Assembly (NCBI GenBank): GCA_023150805.1
Contig: JAKLKF010000051.1
Span: 1-49,763 of the forward strand
Source: Myxococcota bacterium
GTDB lineage: Bacteria; Myxococcota_A; UBA796; UBA2385
Direction of reading: 5' to 3'
DNA: 49,763 nucleotides
A program made the position numbers and the translations under genes. Positions 16,866 through 25,590 of the stretch are shown one piece after another; the stretch's first letter is position 1; every line of letters begins with the position of its first letter. Below the pieces are notes generated by a model. The model ran no database searches and had not been told where the DNA came from. It saw nothing but the letters and a program-made list of their open reading frames with translations.

Positions 16866-18140
16866 TCAGCCGGTGAGCGCGGGCGCGAACTGCGCGTCGA
16901 CCAGGGCCAGGCGGGGGTCGCCGGGGCGCAGGGCCGACCGCAGCGCCGTGACCATCTCGGTCACGGAGAGGTCCCCGTCGTTGCGCGCCGCCAGGGCCGC
17001 GACGTAGCCGTCCTCCCAGGTGGGCTGCTGCACCATGCCCTGCAGCATGGCGACCACCTCGCGGGCCCGCTGCGGGTCCAGGCGGTCCTCCAGGTACAGC
17101 CGGGCCAGCAGGCGCAGGCTGGGCACGTCGGGCGGCGTGAAGCCGCACTTGGTCGGGTTGCTGCAGTTGTTGGTGTTCAGCCCGGCCTCCAGCGCCTGCA
17201 TGGCGCCCAGCCGGTTGCCGCGGGCCAGCCGCACCTGGCCGAGCAGCCGGTACAGGCCCAGGTCCTTGGGCGCCGCGCGCAGCACCTCGCTGGTCGCGCG
17301 CTCGGCCGCCTCGAGCTGCCCCGTGGCGTGCAGCAGGTGGGCCCGGGTCGCCGCCACCGACAGGTCGGCGCCGCGCGCCAGCACCTGGTCGCACAGGGCC
17401 AGCGCCTCCTGCGGGCGGCCGAGCTGGGCCTGGAGCTGGGCCAGGGTGACGCCCGTGTGCATGGCGCCGATGCGCTGGTGGCCGAACTGCTCGCCGAAGG
17501 CCGCCAGGTCCGAGGCCGCGCGGGGCAGCTGCCCCAGGGCCAGCGCCGCGCGCGCCCGCTCGAAGCGCGCCGCCGGCTCGGCCTCGACGAAGGCCGAGAG
17601 CGCCTCGAAGGCGGGGCCGGCCTGCCCGTCCTCCAGCAGCAGCACCGCCGCGGCGAAGTCGCGGCCCAGGGCGCCCAGGCGCTCGCGCAGCGGGGCGGGG
17701 TAGGCCTCGATCAGCATCGCGAAGCGCACCCGCGGATCGCCCGGCGGCAGGCTCCACAGCGGGTCGTCGCCCTCGGGGACCACGACCTCGGCCTGCTGCG
17801 CCTTGGCCAGGGCCGCCTGCCGCGCCTCCTCGCGCAGCTCCCGCGCCTCGCGCCGCACGTCCTTGAGCTGGTCGGCGGTGGCGCCGAACTGCCGCGCCAT
17901 CTCCAGGTGCTCCTGGCCGCCCTCCTCGTCGCCGGCCGAGAAGCGCGCCCGCGCCTCGACCACGTTGAGCCGGACCATCTCGGCCAGGGCCTGGGCCAGG
18001 ACCGCCTCGGCCTCGGGGCCCTGCACGTCGAGCACCTCCAGCCGCGCCTCGTTGGCCTCGCCCTTGGCCAGGAAGGCGCGGGCGCGCTCGACCCGCTCCT
18101 GCGGGCTGTAGATGCCGAACAGGCGACCCAGGAAGCTCAC
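16866..18140 (-). CDS. TPR-repeat protein, unknown function
   Basis: The 424-aa protein is almost entirely alpha-helical with degenerate tetratricopeptide repeats (ALALCDQVLARG, QLEAAERATSEVLRAAPKDLGLYRLLGQVRLARGN). It lacks a signal peptide, although the first residues MSFLGRLFGIYSPQERVERAR are amphipathic. A motif with two cysteines (NCSNPTKCGF) interrupts the repeats near residue 330. It probably acts as a cytoplasmic scaffold. The GTG start at 18140 overlaps the deformylase stop as GTGA, so it is translated with def. Confidence 0.85.
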   Translation of the reverse strand: MSFLGRLFGIYSPQERVERARAFLAKGEANEARLEVLDVQGPEAEAVLAQALAEMVRLNVVEARARFSAGDEEGGQEHLEMARQFGATADQLKDVRREARELREEARQAALAKAQQAEVVVPEGDDPLWSLPPGDPRVRFAMLIEAYPAPLRERLGALGRDFAAAVLLLEDGQAGPAFEALSAFVEAEPAARFERARAALALGQLPRAASDLAAFGEQFGHQRIGAMHTGVTLAQLQAQLGRPQEALALCDQVLARGADLSVAATRAHLLHATGQLEAAERATSEVLRAAPKDLGLYRLLGQVRLARGNRLGAMQALEAGLNTNNCSNPTKCGFTPPDVPSLRLLARLYLEDRLDPQRAREVVAMLQGMVQQPTWEDGYVAALAARNDGDLSVTEMVTALRSALRPGDPRLALVDAQFAPALTG

Positions 18141-18697
18141 TCCTCACCTCCCTCGTCGCCGTCCTCGTCCTCGCCGTCGACCTCGTCGGTCCAGGGCCAG
18201 GGGCCGTGGCGGCGGTACTCCTCCAGGAAGGACAGCGAGCGCGGGTCGGCGCGGTCCACGTAGACCACCCCGTCGAGGTGGTCGCACTCGTGCTGGGCGA
18301 CGACGGCGGGGAAGCCGCGCAGGTGCAGCTCGAAGGGCTGGCCCTGCCGATCCAGCGCGCGCACGTGGACCTCGGCCGGGCGCGCGACGGCGCCGCGCAG
18401 GCCCGGCACCGACAGGCAGCCCTCCCAGGTGACGAGCTGCTGGTCGGTCAGCGGGGTCAACACCGGGTTGATCCACACCTGCATGCCATCCTCGGGGTCC
18501 AGGGTCAGCACGACGACGCGCACCGAGGCGTGCACCTGGGGGGCGGCGAGGCCGGCGCCGTCGTACTCCTCGACGGTCTCGAGCATGTCGTCGACGAGCC
18601 GCTGCAGCTCGGGCGAGGGGATGGCTTCCGGGGGGACGGGCGCGGCCACCTGGCGCAGGACCGGGTGACCGAGGCGGGCGACGCGGAGGATGGACAT
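18137..18697 (-). CDS. def: Peptide deformylase
   Basis: The 186-aa metalloenzyme removes the formyl group from nascent N-terminal fMet. All three motifs are intact: GAGLAAPQV (motif 1), WEGCLSVPG (motif 2, metal-ligand Cys) and QHECDHLDG (motif 3, HExxH-type His ligands and catalytic Glu). The ATG at 18697 gives the family N-terminus MSILRVARLGHPVLR; an upstream in-frame start adds six residues of no similarity. The C-terminal tail is strongly acidic. It is divergent from the ferredoxin gene with about 120 bases between. Confidence 0.95.
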   Translation of the reverse strand: MSILRVARLGHPVLRQVAAPVPPEAIPSPELQRLVDDMLETVEEYDGAGLAAPQVHASVRVVVLTLDPEDGMQVWINPVLTPLTDQQLVTWEGCLSVPGLRGAVARPAEVHVRALDRQGQPFELHLRGFPAVVAQHECDHLDGVVYVDRADPRSLSFLEEYRRHGPWPWTDEVDGEDEDGDEGGEE

Positions 18698-18819
18698 GGG
18701 CCCGAGCGTAACCACCGACCTGCGGGGGGCGAGGCGAGCTGCCGCGGGGGGCCGTCGCCATCTTGCTTCCCCGGGGGGGCTCGGGTAGGTGCTTGGCCCC
18801 CGGCTCCAGGAGTGCCGCC

Positions 18820-19083
18820 ATGGCCGATCCGAACAACGTCTGGTCTGACAACATCGGCGGCAACGCCGTGATCTCCGGCAAGAAGGTCTCGTTCTTCGTC
18901 GACAAGGAGTGCATCCTCTGCTCGGTGTGCTCGGACGCGGCGCCCAACAACTTCCGCATGTCCGACGACGAGGATCACGACATCTGCTACAAGCAGCCGG
19001 AGAACGACGAAGAGCTGGCCCAGTGCTACGAGGCCATGGAGAACTGCCCGGTCGAGGCCATCGGCGACAACGGCAACGGCTGA
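18820..19083 (+). CDS. Small [4Fe-4S]-type ferredoxin
   Basis: The 87-aa acidic protein carries one iron-sulfur cluster site: CILCSVC (CxxCxxC) near residue 30 and CYEAMENCPVEAI near residue 75, whose CP supplies the fourth ligand. The position that would hold a second cluster reads DAAPNNF, so only one cluster is expected. Such single-cluster ferredoxins carry electrons at low potential to soluble enzymes; no partner is adjacent. The ATG at 18820 follows CCAGGAG at good spacing. The stop codon is the first TGA of a 16-bp tandem repeat. Confidence 0.93.
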   Translation: MADPNNVWSDNIGGNAVISGKKVSFFVDKECILCSVCSDAAPNNFRMSDDEDHDICYKQPENDEELAQCYEAMENCPVEAIGDNGNG

Positions 19084-19140
19084 TCAGCGCAGCGGTTGAT
19101 CAGCGCAGCGGTTGATCAGCGCAGCGGTTGATCAGCGCAG
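19081..19140. repeat. 16-bp tandem repeat (3.75 copies) spanning convergent gene ends
   Basis: The unit TGATCAGCGCAGCGGT occurs at 19081, 19097 and 19113, with a 12-base partial copy at 19129. Each copy contains TGATCA, which is a TGA stop on either strand. The ferredoxin ends in the first copy and the convergent minus-strand gene ends in the last, so the array fills the intergenic space. Confidence 0.95.
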
Positions 19141-21114
19141 GCGCCGCCCGTACAGGGCGCGCTCCACCCGCGCCAGGTCCTGATCGGCCTGCTCCACCAG
19201 GGCGGCCAGGGTCGGCTCGGGCAGCACCGCCTCGTCCAGGTCCACCTTGCGGTCCCAGGCGCGGGTGACGCCCTGCGGATCGCGGTGCAGGCGCAGCTCG
19301 CCCAGGCGCATGGCCTGGTCGTGGCTGCGCACCCAGACCGCCCGGCCCACGCGGAAGGGAGCGGAGAACTCGTGGTGGCGGTTGGCGTCGATCACGACGT
19401 CGACCAGGCCCTCCTGGGCCAGGCTGCGCGCCACCTCGGGGCTCTGCAGGGCCAGCAGCACGACCAGGTCGACCTGGTCGCGGTGCGCGGCCAGCAGGGC
19501 GCGCGCGGCGGCCAGCGGCTCGGGCAGGCTCCAGCCCGGCGGCGCCATCCAGGCCGGGCCGGGCGCCGCGATCCCGGTGATGCCCACGCGCAGCTCGCCC
19601 GCCTGGACCACGCGCCAGTCGGGGACGCTGTCGTGGCGGAGGTTGGCGCTCACCAGGGGCAGGCCCGCCGCGGCGGCCGCGACCTCGGGCGAGGCCAGGC
19701 CGTGCAGCTCGGGGGCGCCGACGTGCACGACGTCGGGGGCCAGGGCAAGCAGGCCCTTGACCATCCAGGCGTTGCGCGCCGGCGCGTCGGAGCGCGGGGC
19801 CCCGTCCAGGCCCAGGCCGGCGTCCATCCAGCCTCCGGCCTGCAGCAGCAGCACCGGCGTGCCCGGCGACGCGGCCCGCACGGCGTCGCGGTAGGCCGCC
19901 ACCCGGGCCAGGCCGCCGCGGGGCCGCGCGTCGCAGCCGCAGGGGCCGAGCTGGCCGGCCTCCTCGCCGCCGTAGAGCAGGACCAGGTCGGCGCCGTCGC
20001 CGCCCACGGCGCGCCCGGCGGCGCTGCCCTCGGTCACCAGCTCGGCGCGCAGGCCGTCCTGCTCGGGCACCACGCGGGTCGGCGCGGCGACGGCGGGCGG
20101 GCCCGGGCGGCCGCAGCCCGGCAGCACCAGGGCCAGCAGCAGCGCGACCCAGGCCGCCAGCGTGCGCAGGGGGCGCGTCACGGCGTCGAGGTGGGCGGCG
20201 CCGAAGCGGTCGGGGTCCTGGGCCGACAGGCGCTCCAGGCGGCCGTTGGGGCGGCCGTTGACCTCGACCAGGTGCGGCTGGTCGTCGGGGTCCAGCACCA
20301 GGTCGACGCCCAGCTCCAGGGCGTGGGTGGCGCCCGGCGTGGCGGCGAGCGCCCGGCAGGTCGCGTCCACCATGCGCGCGACGCGGGCGAGCGCGGGCGG
20401 GGGCAGGGCGTCCTCCGCCAGGCGCACCCGGGCGCCCCGCGCGGCGTTCACGACCGGGTCCTCCTCGCTCTCGCGCACCACGGCGGGCACCTGGACCCAG
20501 GCGCCGTCGGGCGCCCGCTGGGCCAGCACCCGCAGGCTGCGGCCGGCCAGGCCCGGCGGCGGCGGCACGGCGCGCTGGAGCAGGGCGGGCTCGTCCTGCG
20601 CCTGCAGGCCCCGCAGCCGCGCCGGCAGCGGGTCGCCTGGCACGACCCGGCGCACGCCCGCGCCCATCGCGCCGAAGCGGGGCTTGAGGAAGGCCGCGCC
20701 CCACGCGTCGAGCGCCGCGGCGAAGCGGTCCGGATCGTCCTCGACCGCCGGCATCGGCAGGCCCGCCGCCTCCAGCGCCCGCTGGGTGGCGAGCTTGTCC
20801 CGGCACAGGACCACCAGGGCGGGCGGGTTGCCCACGGGCAGGCCGGCGAGCTGCGCCAGCAGCGCCTGGTGCTGCGTCGCGCGGCCCTGGCTGGGGAAGC
20901 GGTCGTACACCGCCGCCGGGCGGCCACGGGCCGGCCGCCAGCCGCCGGGGACCGCGCGGTGGCCCACCAGCAGCCCGTCCTCGGCCATCCCGGCCAGGAG
21001 CAGGTCGACGCCCTCTTCCCCCAGGGCCAGGGCGGCCCGGCCCAGCGGCAGGGCCTCGGGCGGCGCGGAGGGCGCCCCCGGCGAGGTGGGGACGAGCACG
21101 CCGATCAGGACCAT
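19132..21114 (-). CDS. ATP-grasp domain fused in frame to a UshA-like metallophosphatase lipoprotein
   Basis: The open frame encodes 660 residues from ATG 21114 (an upstream ATG at 21183 is possible). Residues 1-~310 form an ATP-grasp ligase domain: LCRDKLATQRALEAAGLPMP, AFLKPRFGAMGAGV (ATP-binding loop), LELGVDLVL and PHLVEVNGRPNGR (metal-binding). Directly after it comes LAAWVALLLALVLPGC, a lipoprotein signal with lipobox. A domain like the UshA-like 5'-nucleotidase relatives with a GPCGC motif follows (LLYGGEEAGQLGPCGC, VHVGAPELHG). A GTG at 20181, in a GTGA context like many local gene junctions, could start the lipoprotein separately, so this may be two genes joined by a lost stop or frameshift. 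Confidence 0.72.
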   Translation of the reverse strand: MVLIGVLVPTSPGAPSAPPEALPLGRAALALGEEGVDLLLAGMAEDGLLVGHRAVPGGWRPARGRPAAVYDRFPSQGRATQHQALLAQLAGLPVGNPPALVVLCRDKLATQRALEAAGLPMPAVEDDPDRFAAALDAWGAAFLKPRFGAMGAGVRRVVPGDPLPARLRGLQAQDEPALLQRAVPPPPGLAGRSLRVLAQRAPDGAWVQVPAVVRESEEDPVVNAARGARVRLAEDALPPPALARVARMVDATCRALAATPGATHALELGVDLVLDPDDQPHLVEVNGRPNGRLERLSAQDPDRFGAAHLDAVTRPLRTLAAWVALLLALVLPGCGRPGPPAVAAPTRVVPEQDGLRAELVTEGSAAGRAVGGDGADLVLLYGGEEAGQLGPCGCDARPRGGLARVAAYRDAVRAASPGTPVLLLQAGGWMDAGLGLDGAPRSDAPARNAWMVKGLLALAPDVVHVGAPELHGLASPEVAAAAAGLPLVSANLRHDSVPDWRVVQAGELRVGITGIAAPGPAWMAPPGWSLPEPLAAARALLAAHRDQVDLVVLLALQSPEVARSLAQEGLVDVVIDANRHHEFSAPFRVGRAVWVRSHDQAMRLGELRLHRDPQGVTRAWDRKVDLDEAVLPEPTLAALVEQADQDLARVERALYGRRLR

Positions 21115-21227
21115 GGGGACAGCACCATGCGAGGCGGTATCGCGGTGGAGGAGGAGGGGGCAGCCCGCGGGGGAGGAGGACATCGGGTCGCGGGGGAGAG
21201 TTGGGGAGGCGTGGGTAGGCTGCGCGC

Positions 21228-22439
21228 GTGGTCCGACCCTCGCCCGCGCCGGCCCTCCCCCTGCTGCGGCTGTCCTGGCCGGTGGCCTGGCCGCGGCTGG
21301 CCCGGCACGCCCTGCCGGGCTGGCTGGCCCTGACCGCCGCGCTGCTCTTCGCCCACAACGTCGTCGACTGGGAGGGACTGCGGCGGGTGCTGCACGCCCA
21401 GGCGCCCGGGCCCCTGGCCGGCCTGGCCATCCTGGCCTGGACCCTGGCCACGCGCCGCAGCCTGCTGCCCGTGCTCTGCGCCCGCCCGCTGCAGGCCCTG
21501 GTCCGCCAGCCCGTGAGCGACCTGGCCTGGAGCGCCGCCTGGCTGCCGCTGTTGGCCGTCGCCGCCCTGCCCGTCGCGCTGGTCGCCCTGCTGGCCGGCC
21601 ACCCCGCCCAGGCCCCCGCCTGGGTGCTGGCCGGCGCGGTCGGCGTCGTCGCGGCCTGCCCCCGCGGCCTGCGCGGCCTGCTGGGGGCCGCCGGCGCCGG
21701 GGGCCTGGCCTGGCTCTACGGATCGCTGCCCGCCGTCGCAGGGGGGGCCCTGGCCCTGGCCGTCGCCGCCCTGCTGGTCGGCCCCCTGTGGACCCAGGCC
21801 CTGCGCAGCGCCGACGTCGTCGCCGCCCGCCTGCCCGGCCGACCGCGCGGGCCGCTGGACGCGCTGGTGCGCCTGGACCTGCTGGCCACCGTGCGGCTGG
21901 CGCCGTCCACCCTGGCCGGCGCCTATGGCGGCGCCCTGCTGGCCGTGGGCTGGCTGGCCGTCGCCGCCGGGCAGGGCGGCCTGGACGCCCAGGGCCGCGC
22001 CCTGGCCGGAGCCATCCTCCCCACCTTCGCCTGTGCCGGCGTCCTGGTCGCCCACGCCGAGGCCCTGGGCCACCGGCCCGACCTGGCCCACACCCACTGG
22101 CCCGTCTCGCCGCAACGCCGCGCCCTGGCGCTGGCCCTGGCCGCCTTCGCCCTGTGCCTGCCGGTCCTGCTCGCGCTCGGCGCCGCCAGCCACAGCGTCG
22201 ACGGGCAGGCCCGCGCCGGCCTGGTCGGCATCGCGCTGGCCGCGGCCGGTGCCCTGGTCGGCGCCTGGGCCCCCGGCCGTCGCGCCTTCAACCTGGGCGC
22301 GCTGCTGGCGGCGGGGGCGCTCGCGGCGGGCGTCGGCGCCGCTCCGTGGCCGCTGCCCCTGGCCGACCTGCCGCTGGCCGCCGCGCTGGTCGCGCTGCTG
22401 GCCCGGCGCCTGGACCAGGGAAGGGAGCGCGCCGCATGA
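21228..22439 (+). CDS. Multi-spanning membrane protein, probable ABC transporter permease
   Basis: The 403-aa protein has about ten hydrophobic segments separated by short Arg- or Pro-containing loops, with Ala/Leu/Gly making up most residues. No specific permease motif is recognisable. Its stop overlaps the start of an ABC ATPase gene (ATGA), which makes it the likely membrane subunit of that exporter or importer. The start is the GTG at 21228. The substrate is unknown. No solute-binding protein is adjacent, so an exporter is more likely. Confidence 0.75.
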   Translation: MVRPSPAPALPLLRLSWPVAWPRLARHALPGWLALTAALLFAHNVVDWEGLRRVLHAQAPGPLAGLAILAWTLATRRSLLPVLCARPLQALVRQPVSDLAWSAAWLPLLAVAALPVALVALLAGHPAQAPAWVLAGAVGVVAACPRGLRGLLGAAGAGGLAWLYGSLPAVAGGALALAVAALLVGPLWTQALRSADVVAARLPGRPRGPLDALVRLDLLATVRLAPSTLAGAYGGALLAVGWLAVAAGQGGLDAQGRALAGAILPTFACAGVLVAHAEALGHRPDLAHTHWPVSPQRRALALALAAFALCLPVLLALGAASHSVDGQARAGLVGIALAAAGALVGAWAPGRRAFNLGALLAAGALAAGVGAAPWPLPLADLPLAAALVALLARRLDQGRERAA

Positions 22440-23062
22440 GCGCCTCGCTGGTCGCGCAGGACCTGCGCTGGCGCTGGCCGGGGGGCTTCGCGCTGGGGCC
22501 GGTGGACCTCTCGCTCGGCCCGGGCCTGTGGCTCCTGCGCGGCCGCAACGGCGCCGGCAAGACCACCCTGCTGCGCTGCCTGTGCGGCGGCCTGGTCCCG
22601 ACCACGGGCCAGGTGCGGATCTGCGGCGAGGACCCCGTCGCCAGCGCCCACGCCCGCCGGCTGGTCTCGTGGGCGCCCGCCCAACCCGACCTGCCCGACT
22701 TCCTCACCATCGACGAGGCCTGGCGCACCCTCGCCGCCCTGCGCGGAGCGCCCGCCTGGCCCGGCGAGCCCCTTCGCGACCGCATGGGCCTGCCGCCGCA
22801 CCTGCGCCTGTCCCACGCCAGCGCCGGGCAGCGCCGCCTGGCCGGCCTGCTCGCCGCCCTGGCCGGCGACCCGGCCGTGCTGCTGCTCGACGAGCCCCTG
22901 TCCCACGTCGACGCCGCCGGCCGCGCCGAGATCCTGGCCCTGCTGGGCGTGCTGCGGGCGGAGCGGGTGGTGCTGGTCACCAGCCACGAGGACCTGCCGG
23001 TGGCCGTGGACGGGCAGGCGGAGCTGGTCGCCGGGCGGGGGTTGGGGTGGTCGGGGGGGTGA
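22436..23062 (+). CDS. ABC transporter ATP-binding subunit
   Basis: The 208-aa ATPase has Walker A LRGRNGAGKTTLLRCL near residue 40, a signature LSHASAGQRRL in the usual LSGGQ position (degenerate, SAGQ), Walker B AVLLLDEP and switch His in VTSHED. The short length and the WLLRGRNGAGK start resemble CcmA-like or ABC-2-type ATPases. Together with the overlapping upstream membrane protein it forms a two-gene transporter. The downstream 67 bases separate it from a gene pair of different composition. Confidence 0.9.
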   Translation: MSASLVAQDLRWRWPGGFALGPVDLSLGPGLWLLRGRNGAGKTTLLRCLCGGLVPTTGQVRICGEDPVASAHARRLVSWAPAQPDLPDFLTIDEAWRTLAALRGAPAWPGEPLRDRMGLPPHLRLSHASAGQRRLAGLLAALAGDPAVLLLDEPLSHVDAAGRAEILALLGVLRAERVVLVTSHEDLPVAVDGQAELVAGRGLGWSGG

Positions 23063-23129
23063 TTTCGGCCGGATTCTGGCCAAATGGGCCGCTTGATGGC
23101 CACGGGGTTAGACACGGCACGGAGGTGCC

Positions 23130-24437
23130 ATGCTCCTGCGCTTCGGTGCCCAGAACTTCCGGTCCTTCCGCGACCGGGTCGAGCTCAGCTTCGTCTCCAC
23201 CGCCCAGCGCGACGCGCCCACCTGGCGCTTCCCGGCGCCGGGCCTGCGCTTCGGGGTGCTGCCGGTCGTCGGCGTCTACGGAGCCAACGCCTCGGGCAAG
23301 TCCAACTTGCTGGCTGCGCTGCGGGCCTTGCGCGACCACGTGGCCTGGTCCTTCGTCGCGCTGCGGCCCGACCAGCCGATCCCGTTCACGCCCTTCGTCC
23401 TCCAGGGACAGGCTGACACGGCTCCGGTGGCCCTGGACGTCGATGTGCTGGTGCAGGGAGTCCGCTACCACTTCGGCTACCGCCACACCGAGCAGGCGGT
23501 CGTCCAGGAGTGGCTCTACGCCTGGCCGGGCGGACGGCGGCAGGTGCTCTACCATCGGGAGGGTCAAGACACCGGCGGGTGGTGGCTCTCGCCTTCGCTG
23601 CGCCTGGGGCGCGGTCTGCGCGGGCAGATCGTGAAGGCCACGCGCCCAAACGCCCTGCTGCTGTCGACGGCGGCCCAGTTCAACGCCGGCCTGCTGGGCG
23701 AAGTGGCCACGGCCATCGGCGAGGCCGTGCAGACGGAGAGCCCCATCGACCTGCACGGGCACCCGGTCTTCCTGCCTGACCACCCGGTCGTACAAGACCA
23801 GCACCGCGCCACTGTCTTGCGCTTCCTGGAGGCCGCCGACCTGGGCGTCAAGGACATCAAGCCCGTCCCGTTGAAGCGACGCGACGAGGTCTTGGAGGCG
23901 CTGCGCCAGCAACGGAAGCCCGAAGCCTTCGAGGAGGTGGTCAAGGCCCTCGCCGATGACGACAACGCAGTCGAGCTGTGGTTGGTCCACGAGGGGGCCG
24001 ACGGAACCCGCTGGACGCTGCCTCCCGCGCAAGAGAGCCGAGGCACCCAGGTGCTCCTGGCGCGGCTCAACGACCTGCTGCTGGCCTTGGAGCTGGGCTC
24101 GATGCTGGTCCTGGACGAGCTGGACACCAGCCTGCACCCTGACCTCTGTCGTGCGCTGGTCGGCCTGTTCACTGATCCCCACAGCAACCCCCGGGGCGCG
24201 CAGCTCCTGTTCACCAGCCATGACCGCGGCCTGCTCTCGGCGCTGCGGCGGGATCAAGTCGTGCTGGTCGACAAGGACCGGGAGGGCGTGTCGCACCTGC
24301 GGTCCGCCGCGGACTTCCGAGGCCTGCGCGGACGCGATGACCTGCTCGGTGCGCACGCGCAGGGACGGCTGGGCGGGGTGCCCGTGCTCGGTGACCTGGC
24401 GGGCGCGCTGAGCCGCGAGGCGGGCCGTGGCGCGTAG
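23130..24437 (+). CDS. AAA ATPase of an RloA/AbiLi-like defence pair
   Basis: The 435-aa protein belongs to the SMC/ABC-like AAA_15/AAA_21 ATPases. It begins with the typical LLRFGAQNFRSFRDRVELSF and has Walker A VYGANASGKSNLLAAL, a central insert of about 200 residues, then SRGTQVLLARLNDLLLALELGSMLVLDELDTSLHP (signature plus Walker B) and a LLFTSHD switch motif. GGAGG lies 4 bases before the ATG. The following overlapping gene is an RloB-type protein; such pairs are known as RloAB or AbiL and give phage resistance. Base composition is somewhat lower in GC than its neighbours, consistent with transfer. Confidence 0.9.
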   Translation: MLLRFGAQNFRSFRDRVELSFVSTAQRDAPTWRFPAPGLRFGVLPVVGVYGANASGKSNLLAALRALRDHVAWSFVALRPDQPIPFTPFVLQGQADTAPVALDVDVLVQGVRYHFGYRHTEQAVVQEWLYAWPGGRRQVLYHREGQDTGGWWLSPSLRLGRGLRGQIVKATRPNALLLSTAAQFNAGLLGEVATAIGEAVQTESPIDLHGHPVFLPDHPVVQDQHRATVLRFLEAADLGVKDIKPVPLKRRDEVLEALRQQRKPEAFEEVVKALADDDNAVELWLVHEGADGTRWTLPPAQESRGTQVLLARLNDLLLALELGSMLVLDELDTSLHPDLCRALVGLFTDPHSNPRGAQLLFTSHDRGLLSALRRDQVVLVDKDREGVSHLRSAADFRGLRGRDDLLGAHAQGRLGGVPVLGDLAGALSREAGRGA

Positions 24438-25050
24438 ATCGCCGCCGGGAGCGCCCGTCCTGAACCGTCGAACCGGGACGGTGATGCTCCCGGACAGGCT
24501 GGCGGTCTTCTGCGAGGGCGAGACCGAGCGGGACCTGCTGGACGGCCTGCGTCAGCACTGGAGGATCGCGCACGCGCGGGTCCAGATCGTCGGTCGGTGC
24601 GGAGACCCCCGCGCCGTGGTCCGCGAGGCCCGACAGCACCGGGACGCACTCGCCGCCGCCGAGCGAGCCGGGACCCGGTTCTGGGTCGTCTTCGACCGCG
24701 ACGAGCACCACCACTTCTCCAGCGCCATCGACCAGGCCCGCTCGCTGGGCTTCGAGGTGGCGTGGAGCAACCCCTGCGTCGAGCTGTTCGGGCTCCTCCT
24801 CCATGGAGACCAGCGCGCTGAGCTGGATCGCCACGATGCGCAGCGGCGCCTCGCTCGCGAGCACCCCGGCTATGATCACGACAAGAACCCGCGCCTCGAC
24901 CGCAAGACCGTGCTCGGCAACCTGCCCGCTGCGCTGCTTCGAGCGGACCACATCAACCGGATCGCAGAGCAGATCGGGGACGCCACCGGCAACCCTTCGA
25001 CCCGCATCGGCGAGCTGATCCGCACCCTCGGCCGGGACCACCTTCCATAG
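24427..25050 (+). CDS. RloB-like (AbiLii) Toprim-fold protein
   Basis: The 207-aa protein shows the RloB family pattern: AVFCEGETERDLLDGL (Toprim Glu), RFWVVFDRDEHHHF (DxD-type acidic motif) and AWSNPCVELFGLLLH, with conserved Cys-Val/Phe-Glu-Leu. The Toprim fold suggests a nuclease activity controlled by the partner ATPase. The start is a GTG at 24427, 11 bases before the ATPase stop, so the two are coupled. Family recognition is good; whether it is active here cannot be read from sequence. Confidence 0.9.
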   Translation: MARRSPPGAPVLNRRTGTVMLPDRLAVFCEGETERDLLDGLRQHWRIAHARVQIVGRCGDPRAVVREARQHRDALAAAERAGTRFWVVFDRDEHHHFSSAIDQARSLGFEVAWSNPCVELFGLLLHGDQRAELDRHDAQRRLAREHPGYDHDKNPRLDRKTVLGNLPAALLRADHINRIAEQIGDATGNPSTRIGELIRTLGRDHLP

Positions 25051-25101
25051 CCGGACATCCGTTGTCCGCCTTCCCCGCCCGCGCCGGGCGATGCTCTACC
25101 C

Positions 25102-25560
25102 ATGGACCTCTCCTGGCTGCTCGTCTTCGCCCTGCTGCTGCTCGCCCTCACCCTGGCCCTGGGCTGGTGGTGGGCGGCGCGGCGCTGGTCGCGGGCCAGC
25201 CGGGCGCGGGTGCGGCGCGCGCTCGACGGGGAGCAGGACGCCGAGTCGCTGCTGGCCGACCTGGGCTACCGCGTGCTGGACCGCCAGGTGCGGGCCCTGG
25301 GGTGGATGGAGATCGACGGGGAGTCCGTCGAGTTCGAGGTCCGCGCCGACCTGCTGGTCGAGGTGGCCGGTGACGGCCCGGCCCTGCCGCGCGGGTCGCG
25401 CCTGGTGGCCGAGGTCAAGACCGGCGCCCGCGCCACCGACCCGGCCCACCCCGCCACGCGCCGCCAGCTCCTGGAGTACCAGCGGATCTTCCAGCCCGAC
25501 GGCCTGTTGCTGGTCGACGTCGAGGCCGGCCAGGTGGTCGAGGTGGCCTTCCCGGGGTGA
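25102..25560 (+). CDS. Membrane-anchored PD-(D/E)XK nuclease-like protein
   Basis: The 152-aa protein has one N-terminal transmembrane helix (LLVFALLLLALTLALGWWWAARR) followed by a soluble domain. The domain shows FEVRADLLVE, then RLVAEVKTG with the E-x-K pair, and QLLEYQRIF and GLLLVDVEAG, an order typical of PD-(D/E)XK resolvase or YraN-like folds. The anchor is unusual for a DNA nuclease. It lies 51 bases downstream of the RloB-like gene on the same strand, so it could belong to the same defence unit, but its composition is more host-like. Confidence 0.72.
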   Translation: MDLSWLLVFALLLLALTLALGWWWAARRWSRASRARVRRALDGEQDAESLLADLGYRVLDRQVRALGWMEIDGESVEFEVRADLLVEVAGDGPALPRGSRLVAEVKTGARATDPAHPATRRQLLEYQRIFQPDGLLLVDVEAGQVVEVAFPG

Positions 25561-25590
25561 GGGGCGCGCCACGGCGCCCCCACCGAGGGC

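Noticed and set aside
23063..23129. Four closely spaced GGCC motifs upstream of the RloA-like gene
   Set aside because: GGCC is frequent in this genome and the spacing is irregular; no convincing operator.
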